Shown here in pieces: positions 17,786 through 27,310 of a stretch of 64,000 nucleotides of DNA. A model generated the notes under the pieces. That model saw only the letters and a program-made list of their open reading frames with translations. It ran no database searches and was not told the origin of the DNA. This stretch comes from Alphaproteobacteria bacterium. Its GTDB lineage: Bacteria > Pseudomonadota > Alphaproteobacteria > CAAHEQ01 > UBA3637. The stretch is from NCBI GenBank assembly GCA_015062385.1, contig SUUT01000002.1, forward strand, positions 83,059 to 147,058, in the 5' to 3' direction. Positions within the stretch are counted from its first letter, which is position 1; each line of letters opens with the position of its first letter. The translations under genes and the position numbers were made by a program.

Positions 17786-18919
17786 ATGAAAAAACTCCCA
17801 TTATTAACAGGTATTGCTCTTTGTGCATTTTCTGTTTCTGCTCAGGCTTTTGAAACATTGGCAAAGAATGCATTATTGATGGATGCAGATACCGGATACG
17901 TTTTGTTTGAAAAAAATGCAGATATCCCGATGCCTCCGGCTTCAATGAGCAAATTAATGACGGCATATATGATTTTTGATGCATTGAAAAACGGTAAAAT
18001 TACTTTGGATACGGAGTTTATTACATCTGAAAACGCATGGCGAAAAGGTGGTGCCAAAAGTGGTAGTTCAACAATGTTTTTAAATATTGATGAACGTGTA
18101 AAAGTACGTGATTTATTACGAGGAATTATTGTTCAATCCGGTAATGATGCCTGTATTGTGGCGGCTGAAAATATGGCAGGAACTGAAGAAGCTTTTGCTG
18201 AATTAATGACTGAAAAAGCAAAGGAATTAGGTTTGAAAACAGCAACCTTTAAAAATGCGACAGGGTTGCCGGATGAAAAGCATTTAATGAGTGCAAAAGA
18301 TTTGGCAAAATTAGCAAAAATTTTGATTAATGAATTTCCTGAATACTATCCGATATATTCTGAAAAGGAATTTACCCATAATGGTATTAAACAAGGGAAT
18401 CGGAACCCATTGTTATATACTATGCCGGGGGCAGATGGATTAAAAACCGGTCATACAAGTCAATCCGGTTATGGTTTAACAGCTTCAGCAAAATCACCGG
18501 ATGGTCGTCGACTGATTATGGTTATTAACGGATTAGACAGTATGAAAGACCGTTCAGAAGAATCTAAAAAGCTGATGAATTGGGGAATGCTTGGATTTGA
18601 AAACAAAACACTTGTTCAACAAAATCATTTCGTTGAAGAAATACCCGTTTGGTTAGGGGAGGCAAAAACCGTAAAGGCCGTTACAAAAGATGGATATATC
18701 GCAACATTTTCAAAAGGACGTTCTGAGATGCCTAAAATGACAGTTGCTTATGATACGCCCATTCAGGCCCCCATTCAAAAAGGAGAAAAAATCGGTGTAT
18801 TAAAGATTGATACAAATAGTGGGGTTACGCATGATATTGATTTAATTGCCGCCGATACAGTTGAAAAAGTAGGATATTTTGGAAAAATAAAGCACATCGT
18901 TTTATCTTTGTTTCAATAG
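17786..18919 (+). CDS. dacC: D-alanyl-D-alanine carboxypeptidase (PBP5/6 type, peptidase S11)
   Basis: This 377-residue enzyme removes the terminal D-Ala from murein pentapeptides. A signal peptide ends at AQA (residue 21). The three penicillin-binding motifs are present: SMSK at 53-56, SGN near 118 and KTG near 220. A C-terminal PBP5-type beta domain and a final amphipathic helix (IKHIVLSLF) for membrane contact follow. GGAC precedes the ATG. It lies between rlpA and tmk, as often in alphaproteobacteria. Whether it equals DacA, DacC or DacF cannot be told from sequence alone. Confidence 0.93.
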   Translation: MKKLPLLTGIALCAFSVSAQAFETLAKNALLMDADTGYVLFEKNADIPMPPASMSKLMTAYMIFDALKNGKITLDTEFITSENAWRKGGAKSGSSTMFLNIDERVKVRDLLRGIIVQSGNDACIVAAENMAGTEEAFAELMTEKAKELGLKTATFKNATGLPDEKHLMSAKDLAKLAKILINEFPEYYPIYSEKEFTHNGIKQGNRNPLLYTMPGADGLKTGHTSQSGYGLTASAKSPDGRRLIMVINGLDSMKDRSEESKKLMNWGMLGFENKTLVQQNHFVEEIPVWLGEAKTVKAVTKDGYIATFSKGRSEMPKMTVAYDTPIQAPIQKGEKIGVLKIDTNSGVTHDIDLIAADTVEKVGYFGKIKHIVLSLFQ

Positions 18920-18928
18920 GGTATTCTA

Positions 18929-19573
18929 ATGACAAAAGGTTTTTTTATCACATTTGAAGGGGGCGAGGGAGCCGGTAAAACAACGCAAATTTCTTTATTA
19001 ACAAAATATTTGCGTGAACATCATTCAAAAGAAGTTGTTTGTACGCGTGAGCCGGGTGGAACAACCGGGGCAGAAGAAATTCGTGATTTACTGGTTAAAG
19101 GCGGACAGGATAGATGGGATAAATTAACGGAATTGTTGTTATTTTCGGCTGCTCGCCGAGATCATTTGGTAAAAAAAATTCTACCAACCGTTCAATCGGG
19201 AAATATTATTTTATCCGATCGTTATGCCGATAGTACAATTGCATATCAATGTTTTGGATACGGTTTTAATGAAGCAGTTTATCACCAGGCAGAATTATTA
19301 TATCAATTAATTGCTGATGATTTTTATCCGGATTTAACAATTATTTTAGATATTGATGTGAAAAAAGGTTTAGAACGCAGTAAAAAGCGGGCAGGGAATA
19401 ATGAACAGCGTTTTGAGGCCATGGATTTATCCTTTCATCAAAACTTAAAAGATGGATTTTTATTTTTAAGTCGTAAATATCCACATCGTTATGCTGTTAT
19501 TGATGCCAATCGTAGCATTGAAGAAATTCATCAGGATATTATTACTGTTGTACGGGAGCGACTAGGTTTATGA
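18929..19573 (+). CDS. tmk: Thymidylate kinase
   Basis: This 214-residue kinase converts dTMP to dTDP with ATP. The P-loop GGEGAGKTT is at about 10-18, TREPGGTTGAEEIR binds dTMP, and DRYADSTIAYQ holds the DR(Y/H) motif. The length is typical. Its stop overlaps the holB start by 4 nt, so the two are translationally coupled. Confidence 0.97.
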   Translation: MTKGFFITFEGGEGAGKTTQISLLTKYLREHHSKEVVCTREPGGTTGAEEIRDLLVKGGQDRWDKLTELLLFSAARRDHLVKKILPTVQSGNIILSDRYADSTIAYQCFGYGFNEAVYHQAELLYQLIADDFYPDLTIILDIDVKKGLERSKKRAGNNEQRFEAMDLSFHQNLKDGFLFLSRKYPHRYAVIDANRSIEEIHQDIITVVRERLGL

Positions 19574-20520
19574 CACCTAAAGAACAAATTTTATCAGTCA
19601 TAAAGAAAGGCAAAATCAGTGGATCTTGGCTAATATCCGGTCCAATGGGAACAGGAAAAAAAGAATTTGCATCATCTTTGGCTAATTTCTTAACAACGGG
19701 GGAGTGGATTGATGATCGTTCATATAATCCCAGTATTAAATGGATTGAATGCGGTTTAACCGAAGAAGCTAAAAAAGAAATCCAAAAAATGATTTTAGCC
19801 GGAAAAGAAGTAGAGGAAAATGTAAAAACACAAGCTCGAAAAAAAATTATTTCCATTGAAGATATTCGAGAAGGAATACAATTTTTATCGCTAAAACCCA
19901 CCGAAAACGAATATCGAATTTTAATTGTGTCTTTGGCAGAAGATATGAATTCCAATGCAGCAAATGCACTTTTGAAAATTTTGGAAGAACCCTATCCTCG
20001 TAGCGTGTTAATATTGATTTCTCAAAATACGGGCAAGTTATTACCAACTATCGGATCCCGTTGTCGAAAAATTGTTTTTCCTCAAAAATCATTTGAAGAA
20101 ATATTTGCTTATTTGCAGGAAAAGCATCCAACTAATCAAAATAATGATTTAATTGCCGAATTGGCTGACGGTTCAATTGGCTTAGCGGATATGATTTGTG
20201 AAATAAACGGGTTAGAAATTTATCAAAAGTTAAATTCTTTTTTGCTTCCGTTGAATCAGGTAAATATAGAACAGCTTAATCAATTTATCGAGAACATAAT
20301 TAAAGATGCACAGAGCTATGAATTATTTCAAACATTTTTAATATATTATTTGCGAAAAAAAATTAAGGATTTAGCTATTCAAAAGCATCCGAAAGGAGAA
20401 GTTTTATTAGATATAATGAGTGATGTGCAAAATTTATTTAATAAAATTGACAAACTAAATTTAGATAAAAAACAATCACTTATGAATATTGTTTTGCGTA
20501 TTGCCGGAGAAATTGAATGA
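19570..20520 (+). CDS. holB: DNA polymerase III delta' subunit
   Basis: This 316-residue clamp-loader subunit has a P-loop-like GPMGTGKKEF at about 24-33, AEDMNSNAANALLKILEEP in the sensor region, and SRCRKIVF. The four-Cys zinc module seen in many delta' proteins is absent, as only one Cys occurs in the corresponding stretch. ATGA overlaps join it to tmk upstream and tatD downstream. In many alphaproteobacteria metG lies between holB and tatD; it is missing here. Confidence 0.93.
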   Translation: MTPKEQILSVIKKGKISGSWLISGPMGTGKKEFASSLANFLTTGEWIDDRSYNPSIKWIECGLTEEAKKEIQKMILAGKEVEENVKTQARKKIISIEDIREGIQFLSLKPTENEYRILIVSLAEDMNSNAANALLKILEEPYPRSVLILISQNTGKLLPTIGSRCRKIVFPQKSFEEIFAYLQEKHPTNQNNDLIAELADGSIGLADMICEINGLEIYQKLNSFLLPLNQVNIEQLNQFIENIIKDAQSYELFQTFLIYYLRKKIKDLAIQKHPKGEVLLDIMSDVQNLFNKIDKLNLDKKQSLMNIVLRIAGEIE

Positions 20521-21290
20521 TTGACAGTCATTGCCATATCGGAATAGGAGAAGAAGCAGAGAAGGGGATACCGCTATCTGAAACTTTAAACCGGGCAAAA
20601 AATGCCGGTATTTCTCATATTTTAACCGTTGCTTGTTCATTTGATGACATCGATGACTTAAAAGCGATGTTGACATTTCAAAATGTATATGGAGCATTTG
20701 GAATTCATCCGGAAAACTGTTTGAATTTCAGTAGAGAAGGTATATTTGAAGTTTTCGAAGAATTACCAGAATTAATTGCTTTGGGAGAAATCGGTTTAGA
20801 TTATTTTTATGAACCGGAAACACGCCCAAAACAAATACATGCATTTGAAAATCAAATTGAAATTGCAGACCGATTAAATTTACCGATTATCATTCATACC
20901 CGTGATGCAGAAGATGATACAATCAGTATTTTAAAAAGTGCAAAAAATGGAGGCTTGTTAAAAAAATCAGGTGTGTTGCATTGTTTTACAGGCACACAAC
21001 GATTGGCTGACTTTGCATTGGATATGGATTTATATATTTCTGCTTCCGGTATTATCACATTTAAAAATGCACAATCATTGCGAGATATATTTCAACGCAT
21101 ACCATCAAATAGACTGTTGATTGAAACGGATTCACCTTATTTAGCTCCGGTACCGTATAGAGGAAAAGTAAATGAACCGGCATATGTGATTGAAACGGCA
21201 AAATGTTTGGCAGATATAAAGTCATTGAATTATGCAGACCTAGAAAAAATAACAACCGAAAATTTTAATCGTTTATTTATAGAGAGATAA
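20517..21290 (+). CDS. tatD: TatD-family metal-dependent hydrolase
   Basis: This 257-residue amidohydrolase-fold protein has metal ligands in DSHCHI at the N-terminus, GEIGLDYFYE, IIHTRDAEDD, HCFTGT and ETDSPYLAP. Family members are 3'-5' exonucleases or deoxyribonucleases. The start overlaps the holB stop by 4 nt. The order tmk-holB-tatD-MBL supports an old alphaproteobacterial operon. Confidence 0.94.
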   Translation: MIDSHCHIGIGEEAEKGIPLSETLNRAKNAGISHILTVACSFDDIDDLKAMLTFQNVYGAFGIHPENCLNFSREGIFEVFEELPELIALGEIGLDYFYEPETRPKQIHAFENQIEIADRLNLPIIIHTRDAEDDTISILKSAKNGGLLKKSGVLHCFTGTQRLADFALDMDLYISASGIITFKNAQSLRDIFQRIPSNRLLIETDSPYLAPVPYRGKVNEPAYVIETAKCLADIKSLNYADLEKITTENFNRLFIER

Positions 21291-21295
21291 GAAAA

Positions 21296-22057
21296 ATGAA
21301 AATACGAATTTTAGGTTGCGGTCCGTCACAAGGAATTCCCTCAATTTCCAGAGGGTTTGGGTTGTGTGATGAGAATAATCCTAAGAATATTCGTACTCGA
21401 ACATCTGCATTGATTTATACGAATGATAATCAGAATATATTGATAGATACCTCTCCTGAAATTCGTATTCAGTTATTACGGGCAGGGATGCCTAAAATTG
21501 ATGCAATCTTATATACACATGCCCATTATGATCATATGGGAGGGGCTAATGATTTATATGCTTGGGCTATGGATAAAAAAATAACGCTTCCGATTTATTT
21601 GACATTACAAGATGCTGAAAGATTTAAGCAACAAATGGAGTATGTTTTCAAAACACCGGAAACGCAAACTGCATTTCAATTAAATATTATTGAACCATTT
21701 AAACCATTTTATGTTGGAAATACTAAAATTTTACCGATACGACAATATCACGGTGATGTCATAACAATTGGGTATCGGATTAAGGATTTTGCGTATTCCA
21801 CTGATTTAAAGTCAATGGATAAAGAAGGATTTGAAGCTTTAAAAGGAATAAAAACTTGGATAATGGGCGTTATAACACCGCGTGAGAGTTATAAACACAT
21901 TCATATTATAGAAGCGTTAAACTGGATAAAAAAAATTAAACCGGAAAGAGTTTATTTTACACATATGGGACAAAGAATGGATTATGACTCGTTATGCCAT
22001 GAATTGCCTGAATCTATTCGTCCTGCTTATGATAATCTGTTAATTTCTTTAGATTAA
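21296..22057 (+). CDS. MBL-fold metallohydrolase (PhnP-like, COG1235)
   Basis: This 253-residue protein has the metallo-beta-lactamase motif THAHYDHMGG near residue 78 and distal metal ligands in RQYHGDVI, STD and FTHMG. It begins with GCGPSQGIPS, as in PhnP-like phosphodiesterases. It follows tatD by 5 nt with GAGA before the start and ends the operon. The substrate is unknown; a cyclic phosphodiester is possible from family knowledge. Confidence 0.9.
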   Translation: MKIRILGCGPSQGIPSISRGFGLCDENNPKNIRTRTSALIYTNDNQNILIDTSPEIRIQLLRAGMPKIDAILYTHAHYDHMGGANDLYAWAMDKKITLPIYLTLQDAERFKQQMEYVFKTPETQTAFQLNIIEPFKPFYVGNTKILPIRQYHGDVITIGYRIKDFAYSTDLKSMDKEGFEALKGIKTWIMGVITPRESYKHIHIIEALNWIKKIKPERVYFTHMGQRMDYDSLCHELPESIRPAYDNLLISLD

Positions 22058-23299
22058 AAAAGAGCCTGTTTTTAGAATTTTTCTTTTGTTATAAATTAGT
22101 TATTTGTATATTTACCAAAGACTGATAACGATTTAGAGCGAAATTTTCAATCAGAATTAACCTTTGGCATACTTGCTGTTTTTAAAATTCACAAAATGAA
22201 TGAAGGTAAATTTCTAAAGCAGAGAAAACAGATAAAAAATATTCATTCAGATTTACGAAATGTTAAGCATTAGAAAAAAATCTCAACACTGGGAAATTAA
22301 GAGAAAACCAGAGAAAAATCCTGTTTGAAAGTTATAAATATAATTTAATATTTGTTTCTCTATGTGTCTACACTTATTTTTTTTAGTAAAGATATTTTAC
22401 ACAAATAATGTTTTTAAATATCTTATAAAAAATAATTTTATTTTTAATTTCAAAATTTAATAAAATAAAGTTTTTGAAAGACGTTATAATTATGAGATTT
22501 ATTTTGATTTAATTTTTACCCATTACTATACATAATATAAATTATGCGACAAATTACTACATAAAAAAACAGATAAAAACATTAAAAATCATAATATTGC
22601 AAAAAATGTGGATAACTCTGTTTATAAATTAATTTTTAAAATCATCAGGTTTGTTTTCTAAATATTTTTGAAATATTTTTTATTCAAAACAATTTGAATG
22701 AATGAAAATTTTATTAAATCAATCCTTAAATCAGGTTTCTTTTATTAGAAATTTACATGGTATTTTTTTCTCTGACTTATTTTAAAGACTTATTATTTGT
22801 ATTCTTTTACACACATTTTAGTAATTTTTAGATATTATAAAGTTGAACTAAAATTTAATATATCTTCAATCATCAATTTACCGCTTCTTGTTTTTGTTTT
22901 CTGTATTTTAATTTGATAATACTACCTCATAAATTGATGGTATTGTAAATTCATATAAGAATGGTGAGATTCTCGGCAATGTTTTGTTTGAAAATCCGAA
23001 TGACTAATGACTTATGTCTATTCCCTTCTCTAAATAAATATTATTATAAATGAACTGAAAGGATTAAGAGGGTAGCTTTATAGTATTTATTGATAAAAAT
23101 ATTCGGTATTTCCAGAAATTGCCCTGCAATTAGCTTCAAGAAGCATTTCAAAATTCTTACAAAATATCATATTTTCTTTTTGTTTTCATATATTAAATTG
23201 ATTTTTTAGAAATTTTCAGATAAAATCTAAAAGAAATTTTCAGTATAAAACTAATATCAGGACGTTTGTGTTCCCCAAAATCTTTATTTTATAATATAC
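22058..23299. other. 1.2-kb gene-free AT-rich region between converging genes, probable replication terminus
   Basis: No frame of useful length is seen. It is among the most AT-rich parts of the window. Genes on the left run plus (10.9-22 kb) and on the right minus (23.3-29.3 kb), so they converge here. It contains the dif-like site at 22525-22552 and one DnaA-box match (TGTGGATAA, 22607-22615). Confidence 0.6.
22525..22552. other. Candidate chromosome dimer resolution site (dif)
   Basis: The plus strand holds ACATAATATAAATTATGCG at 22530-22548, which matches the core of E. coli dif (reverse complement) at 18 of 19 positions; over 28 bp I count 20 matches. The XerC-side arm ends CGCATAA, the 6-bp centre is TTTATA and the XerD arm begins TTATGT. 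It lies in a gene-free region where genes converge, as expected at the terminus. Confidence 0.75.
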
Positions 23300-23325
23300 G
23301 AGGAGGAGAGTTTGTGCCCCTCCTC
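23300..23325 (-). terminator. Hairpin after the 737-residue pilin-like gene
   Basis: GAGGAGGAG (23300-23308) pairs with CCCCTCCTC (23317-23325), 20 nt past the stop at 23346. The T-run on the minus strand is weak. Confidence 0.65.
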
Positions 23326-23345
23326 TTTGTCATTTATAAAATTAT

Positions 23346-25559
23346 TTAATCTATAACACAAAGTGCAGGATAGGAATTTGTCGTATAAGTACCATCTATA
23401 TTGCCGAATTCCAGTCCTACCTGATATACTTCGCAAGATGTATATACTTTATCAAGCCAGTAAAAATCATCTCCAACTTTACCAAAGGCTTCCCATAATC
23501 CGGTTACAATTTTTGATATATTATCCTTAACATATGCGTTTGATCCAATTGCTTTATAATGACAATATCCCCATCGACCTAACCCGTCCATGCAATGCAT
23601 ATCATTTGAACCGGCAACTCGTCCGCCAATAGCTTCACAAAAACGATTAGCACTCCACCAAGTCATTTCTAAATTTGGAGTTCCATAAAAAGTTTTTGTT
23701 CCCGTCACTTCTCTGCCATAACCGTCATAGTGGGTCCAGTTGATAGTTGCTTGAATTGCATCATCTTTTGCTACACGACAAATTCCCGTATCAATAAAAG
23801 GTCCTTCAAATTCTATACCACAAGCATATCCCTTCTTTTGATAGCAATAATATCCGTATTTTCCGTCTTTGTTACAATCGGCATTTGTTGTGCAATATTC
23901 AACACATTCTTTTCCATTCCAACGTGTTCCGTCCAAGCAAGGTACACACACATTCATTTTTAAATCACAGGTTGGTTTTGTTTCATCTATACAATGAGTA
24001 TTATTTAAGCATTCGGAACACAAACCCGTATCGGCACAATATAAACCCATATCACAATCATCATTTGTTTCACAAGATGAACAAGTTCCGTTTTTACAAA
24101 TATTTTTACCAATTATTTCAGTGCAATCATCATGAGATAAACACAATACTTGTTCTTCAGGTTCAATCCCTTCAATAATCGCATCATCAACACATAAAGC
24201 ATAATATCCCTCTTCCAGAATTTCTCCATCTATATTTCCGTATTCCAAACCGATACCATATCCGGAACACTCATCAATAATATTAGAAAACCAATACCAA
24301 CCACCATTTAATGCGGTTTTTAATTTTGTTACAACTGTTGAAATATTACCATCTTGCCAAGCATTTGATCCGATATATTTTTTATGACAATAGCCCCAAC
24401 TTCCCACATTATCTGCACATTGAAAATCTGTTGTGGTCACTTGTCTTTTTCCAATGCTTTTACAAAAACGATTGGCACTATGCCAAGTCATTTCTAACTC
24501 CGGAACGGCATAAAAATTTGTTGTTCCATATGTTATTAAGCCTTTTGAGTCTGTTTTGTTCCATTTAACAGTTACTTTTTTCATATCATCTTCTGCAAAA
24601 TGGCATTCTCCTTTATCTTCACGAGGTCCATAAAATTCATATCCGGAACAAGCATATCCTAGTGCATTATAACAGTAATAACCTGTTCTGCCGTTTTTGT
24701 TACACTCCTCATTTGTTTTGCAAGGTAAAACACACCGTTTTCCATTCCATTTTTCTCCATTCGGACAAGGTTCACACGTACTTGTTTTTGTATCGCAATA
24801 AGGTTTAGAGGCATCTTTACAATCTGCATAACTTTGACACTCTACACATCCTTCCGCTGTTTCAATAGGTGTTTGACGTGGACATTGACATATGTTATCA
24901 ATCCATTCTTTGGGCGGATAACACCACTCACAATTGTCCCCAAATTCATATTCATGCCGACAAACACATCCGTATGTCCCATCATCTTTTTGTCGCCATG
25001 CCATTTTGTCCGGACAAGATTGTGGTTCACTGCTTGGATTGTCATCCGGCATATCCGAACCACCGCTTCCGCCATTTCCACCACTACTTCCCCCATCAAA
25101 GTGAGAACCGGATTCAACAGTCGGAGTTGCATTAAAGGAAAACACCATATTTGTTTTGCTGTTTGGGTTTCCGCACATTCTTGTTAAAATAGAAATACCC
25201 ATCTCATTTAAAATGCTTTCTCTTTGCAGGAGTTTTTCACAAACTTTATAAACCACTTTAAATGCTGTTACTTGATAATTACCATCAACGAGCTTGACCA
25301 TAGATTTTTTATCATCCGGTGTATATTCAGGTAGGGCAGATTTTAAAAACCGATTAACCTCCAATGCATGAGAAGCCCGAGAATCCGTTTGAGCCAATGT
25401 TTTAGCCTTGCCAAGAACATCTTGAATTTTACCGGATTGATAGGCTGTTAAGGCATATTGATACATACCGACACCGGCAACGGACAAAACGCCGATAATT
25501 GCCAATACACCTAGCATTTCTACCATACTCCGACCGGTTTCATTGATTTTGATTTGCAT
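23346..25559 (-). CDS. Type IV pilin-like surface protein with two tandem DGR-target-like C-terminal domains
   Basis: This 737-residue protein starts with a prepilin leader (ETG, then RSMVE with Glu at +5, then MLGVLAIIGVLSV). Residues 40-150 form a pilin-like globular part, 151-170 a Gly/Ser linker, and 180-280 a Cys-rich EGF-like region. Two related domains (about 283-458 and 560-735) each hold MTW(H/W)SANRFC, WGYCH, IGSNA and a final GLE(Y/F)GNIDG...ALCV. The last 24 residues of each match, without gaps, the peptide encoded by the DGR template repeat at 423-512 at its fixed positions (Tyr, Leu, Gly, Asn, Ala-Leu-Cys). This suggests a C-type-lectin-like fold, which is inference. Its first ~210 residues are close to those of the pilin at 46547-47932. 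A copy of the ~150-bp element is upstream. Confidence 0.8.
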   Translation of the reverse strand: MQIKINETGRSMVEMLGVLAIIGVLSVAGVGMYQYALTAYQSGKIQDVLGKAKTLAQTDSRASHALEVNRFLKSALPEYTPDDKKSMVKLVDGNYQVTAFKVVYKVCEKLLQRESILNEMGISILTRMCGNPNSKTNMVFSFNATPTVESGSHFDGGSSGGNGGSGGSDMPDDNPSSEPQSCPDKMAWRQKDDGTYGCVCRHEYEFGDNCEWCYPPKEWIDNICQCPRQTPIETAEGCVECQSYADCKDASKPYCDTKTSTCEPCPNGEKWNGKRCVLPCKTNEECNKNGRTGYYCYNALGYACSGYEFYGPREDKGECHFAEDDMKKVTVKWNKTDSKGLITYGTTNFYAVPELEMTWHSANRFCKSIGKRQVTTTDFQCADNVGSWGYCHKKYIGSNAWQDGNISTVVTKLKTALNGGWYWFSNIIDECSGYGIGLEYGNIDGEILEEGYYALCVDDAIIEGIEPEEQVLCLSHDDCTEIIGKNICKNGTCSSCETNDDCDMGLYCADTGLCSECLNNTHCIDETKPTCDLKMNVCVPCLDGTRWNGKECVEYCTTNADCNKDGKYGYYCYQKKGYACGIEFEGPFIDTGICRVAKDDAIQATINWTHYDGYGREVTGTKTFYGTPNLEMTWWSANRFCEAIGGRVAGSNDMHCMDGLGRWGYCHYKAIGSNAYVKDNISKIVTGLWEAFGKVGDDFYWLDKVYTSCEVYQVGLEFGNIDGTYTTNSYPALCVID

Positions 25560-25602
25560 GTTTTCTCCTCACTTCATAAAGTTGCATTTATAAAGTGAGT
25601 AT

Positions 25603-25750
25603 AAAAAAAGGGACCTTTTTTTCCCGCTTCGAATCGGCAAAATCGGATTTTGTAAAAAATAAAAGATTATTGTTTGAGTTGAATAAGTTATCTAAAATCA
25701 AAAAAAATGCCAAAATGTGAAAAAAAGTGTTGCATTTATACGTCCCTTTT
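25603..25750 (-). repeat. ~150-bp surface-gene upstream element, copy C
   Basis: In gene orientation it begins AAAAGGGACGTATAAATGCA, carries CACATTTTGGCATTTTTTTT, ACAATAATC and GATTCGAAGCGGG, and ends AAAAAAAGGTCCCTTTTTTT. The ends form a perfect inverted repeat (AAAAGGGAC / GTCCCTTTT). TATACT lies at the gene-side edge and may be the -10 box of the pilin gene. The leader then reads TTTATAAATGCAACTTTATG up to GAGGAGAAAAC and the ATG. Confidence 0.78.
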
Positions 25751-25840
25751 ATTGCAGATAGATATTCTTACATTAAGATATTACTTCTTTATAGATATTC
25801 CCCACCAAACCGGGGGTTGTCTGTAAGGCATTAATACAAC

Positions 25841-25866
25841 ACCAGCGACTATAAAAAGTCGCTGGT
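25841..25866 (-). terminator. Hairpin after trxA
   Basis: ACCAGCGACT (25841-25850) pairs perfectly with AGTCGCTGGT (25857-25866) around a 6-nt loop, 32 nt past the trxA stop. The T-run is weak. Confidence 0.65.
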
Positions 25867-25898
25867 GGGTATAAGAAAATTTTATCAGGAAAAACAAA

Positions 25899-26207
25899 TT
25901 ATGCGGTAAACCAATTTGCCAATTCGGTTTTTGTTTGAGCTCCTGTTTTTTTATCTACTAATTCCCCGTTTTTAAACATTAAAAATGCCGGAATGCTTTG
26001 AATATTATAAAGTTCCGGTGTGTGGGGGGCTTCATCTACATCCATTTTTACAATTTTAACTTTATCGGCATATTCTTGTGATAATTCGTCCATAATCGGC
26101 AACATTTGTCTGCATGGACCACACCATGTTGCAAAGAAATCCACAACGACAGGTTTGTCGGATTCTAACACTTCTGATTTAAAGTTATCATCATTAATTT
26201 GTTGCAT
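25899..26207 (-). CDS. trxA: Thioredoxin
   Basis: This 102-residue protein has the active site WCGPCRQ, preceded by VVVDFFATWC, the cis-Pro segment SIPAFLMF and the KTGAQTK C-terminal motif of thioredoxins. It reduces cytoplasmic disulfides, including ribonucleotide reductase. GGAG precedes the start. It follows tsaD on the same strand with a 71-nt gap. Confidence 0.96.
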   Translation of the reverse strand: MQQINDDNFKSEVLESDKPVVVDFFATWCGPCRQMLPIMDELSQEYADKVKIVKMDVDEAPHTPELYNIQSIPAFLMFKNGELVDKKTGAQTKTELANWFTA

Positions 26208-26278
26208 AAGTTTCTCCTTTTTGTTTGTGTTGTTTTTTTTATTTATATATATTTTTTAATTTGTTTGTCAAGCATGAT

Positions 26279-27310
26279 TTACAAACTTTCCAATGGCCAA
26301 CGGGGACGAGCTTTAAAATCAAAACCATCTGATATCCCCAACAAATGCCTTTCCATGCCGGCCCAAGCAATCATAACACCATTATCCGTACATAAATTGA
26401 CGGGTGGAGCCGAAAAAATCAATCCGTTTTTTTGTGCTTTTTCTTCCAACATTTTACGAACACTTAAATTAGCAGCGACACCTCCGGCGACAACCAAATC
26501 TTTGGCGGTTGGGTATAAGGATTTGAACATGTCAATACCATGATCTAATCTGTCAGACATTTGTTTAATAACTGCTTGCTGAAAAGCCGCACAAATATCT
26601 TGTTTGATTGCCTCTGTTAAATTCGATTGTTTTTCAATACATACCCGAACAGCTGTTTTTAATCCGGAAAATGAAAAATCACACCCTACCCGTCCTTTCA
26701 TTGGTACCGGAAACTGAAATGCTTTCGGATTTCCTTTTTTTGCCCATAATTCTACATTGGGACCTCCGGGGTAACCAACTTCAAGCATTTTGGCCACCTT
26801 GTCAAATGCTTCACCGGCAGAATCATCAATCGTACCACCTAATTTTTTATATTTTCCAACCCCCTCTACAATGAGTAATTGGCAATGTCCACCGGATGTT
26901 AACAACAATAAATACGGAAATTTTACCGGATTTGAGAGCCTTGCCGTTAAAGCATGCCCCTCTAAATGATTAACGGCAATAAACGGTAATTGACGTGCCC
27001 AAGCAATTGCTTTTGCGGTCATAACGCCAACCAAAACGCCACCGATAAGACCTGGTCCACCTGCAACGGCAACAGCAGATAAATCATCATACGTTTTGCC
27101 GGCTTTTTTCATAGCTTCTTTAATTAAAACAATACATTTTTCCAAATGTGCTCTTGCGGCAATTTCCGGAACAACCCCCCCGAATTGTCGATGTTCGTCA
27201 TATTGTGACCAAACAACGGATGATAAAATTTCTTTCTTATCATTAACCAAGGCACAGGCTGTTTCATCACAACTGCTTTCAATACCTAGAACAATTTTTT
27301 CTTTTGTCAT
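26279..27310 (-). CDS. tsaD: tRNA N6-adenosine threonylcarbamoyltransferase
   Basis: This 343-residue protein transfers the threonylcarbamoyl group to A37 of ANN-decoding tRNAs, working with TsaB and TsaE. GIESSCDETA starts the ASKHA fold, and the metal-binding HLEGH lies near residue 110. GGPGLIGGVLVG and VVAGGVAANLSVR are typical. The ATG at 27310 has AGGA upstream and overlaps the Smr stop by 4 nt; the longer frame to 27409 adds an unrelated N-terminus. tsaE lies about 2.7 kb away on the other strand. Confidence 0.96.
   Translation of the reverse strand: MTKEKIVLGIESSCDETACALVNDKKEILSSVVWSQYDEHRQFGGVVPEIAARAHLEKCIVLIKEAMKKAGKTYDDLSAVAVAGGPGLIGGVLVGVMTAKAIAWARQLPFIAVNHLEGHALTARLSNPVKFPYLLLLTSGGHCQLLIVEGVGKYKKLGGTIDDSAGEAFDKVAKMLEVGYPGGPNVELWAKKGNPKAFQFPVPMKGRVGCDFSFSGLKTAVRVCIEKQSNLTEAIKQDICAAFQQAVIKQMSDRLDHGIDMFKSLYPTAKDLVVAGGVAANLSVRKMLEEKAQKNGLIFSAPPVNLCTDNGVMIAWAGMERHLLGISDGFDFKARPRWPLESL

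Noticed and set aside
22607-22615. DnaA box (TGTGGATAA) in an AT-rich gene-free region, as a replication origin
   Set aside because: Only one perfect box was found, and genes converge here rather than diverge; a terminus with dif fits better.
23355-23426. End of the 737-residue pilin-like gene as the active variable repeat
   Set aside because: Protein similarity is clear but bases opposite T, C and G of the template also differ, which DGR mutagenesis does not produce.
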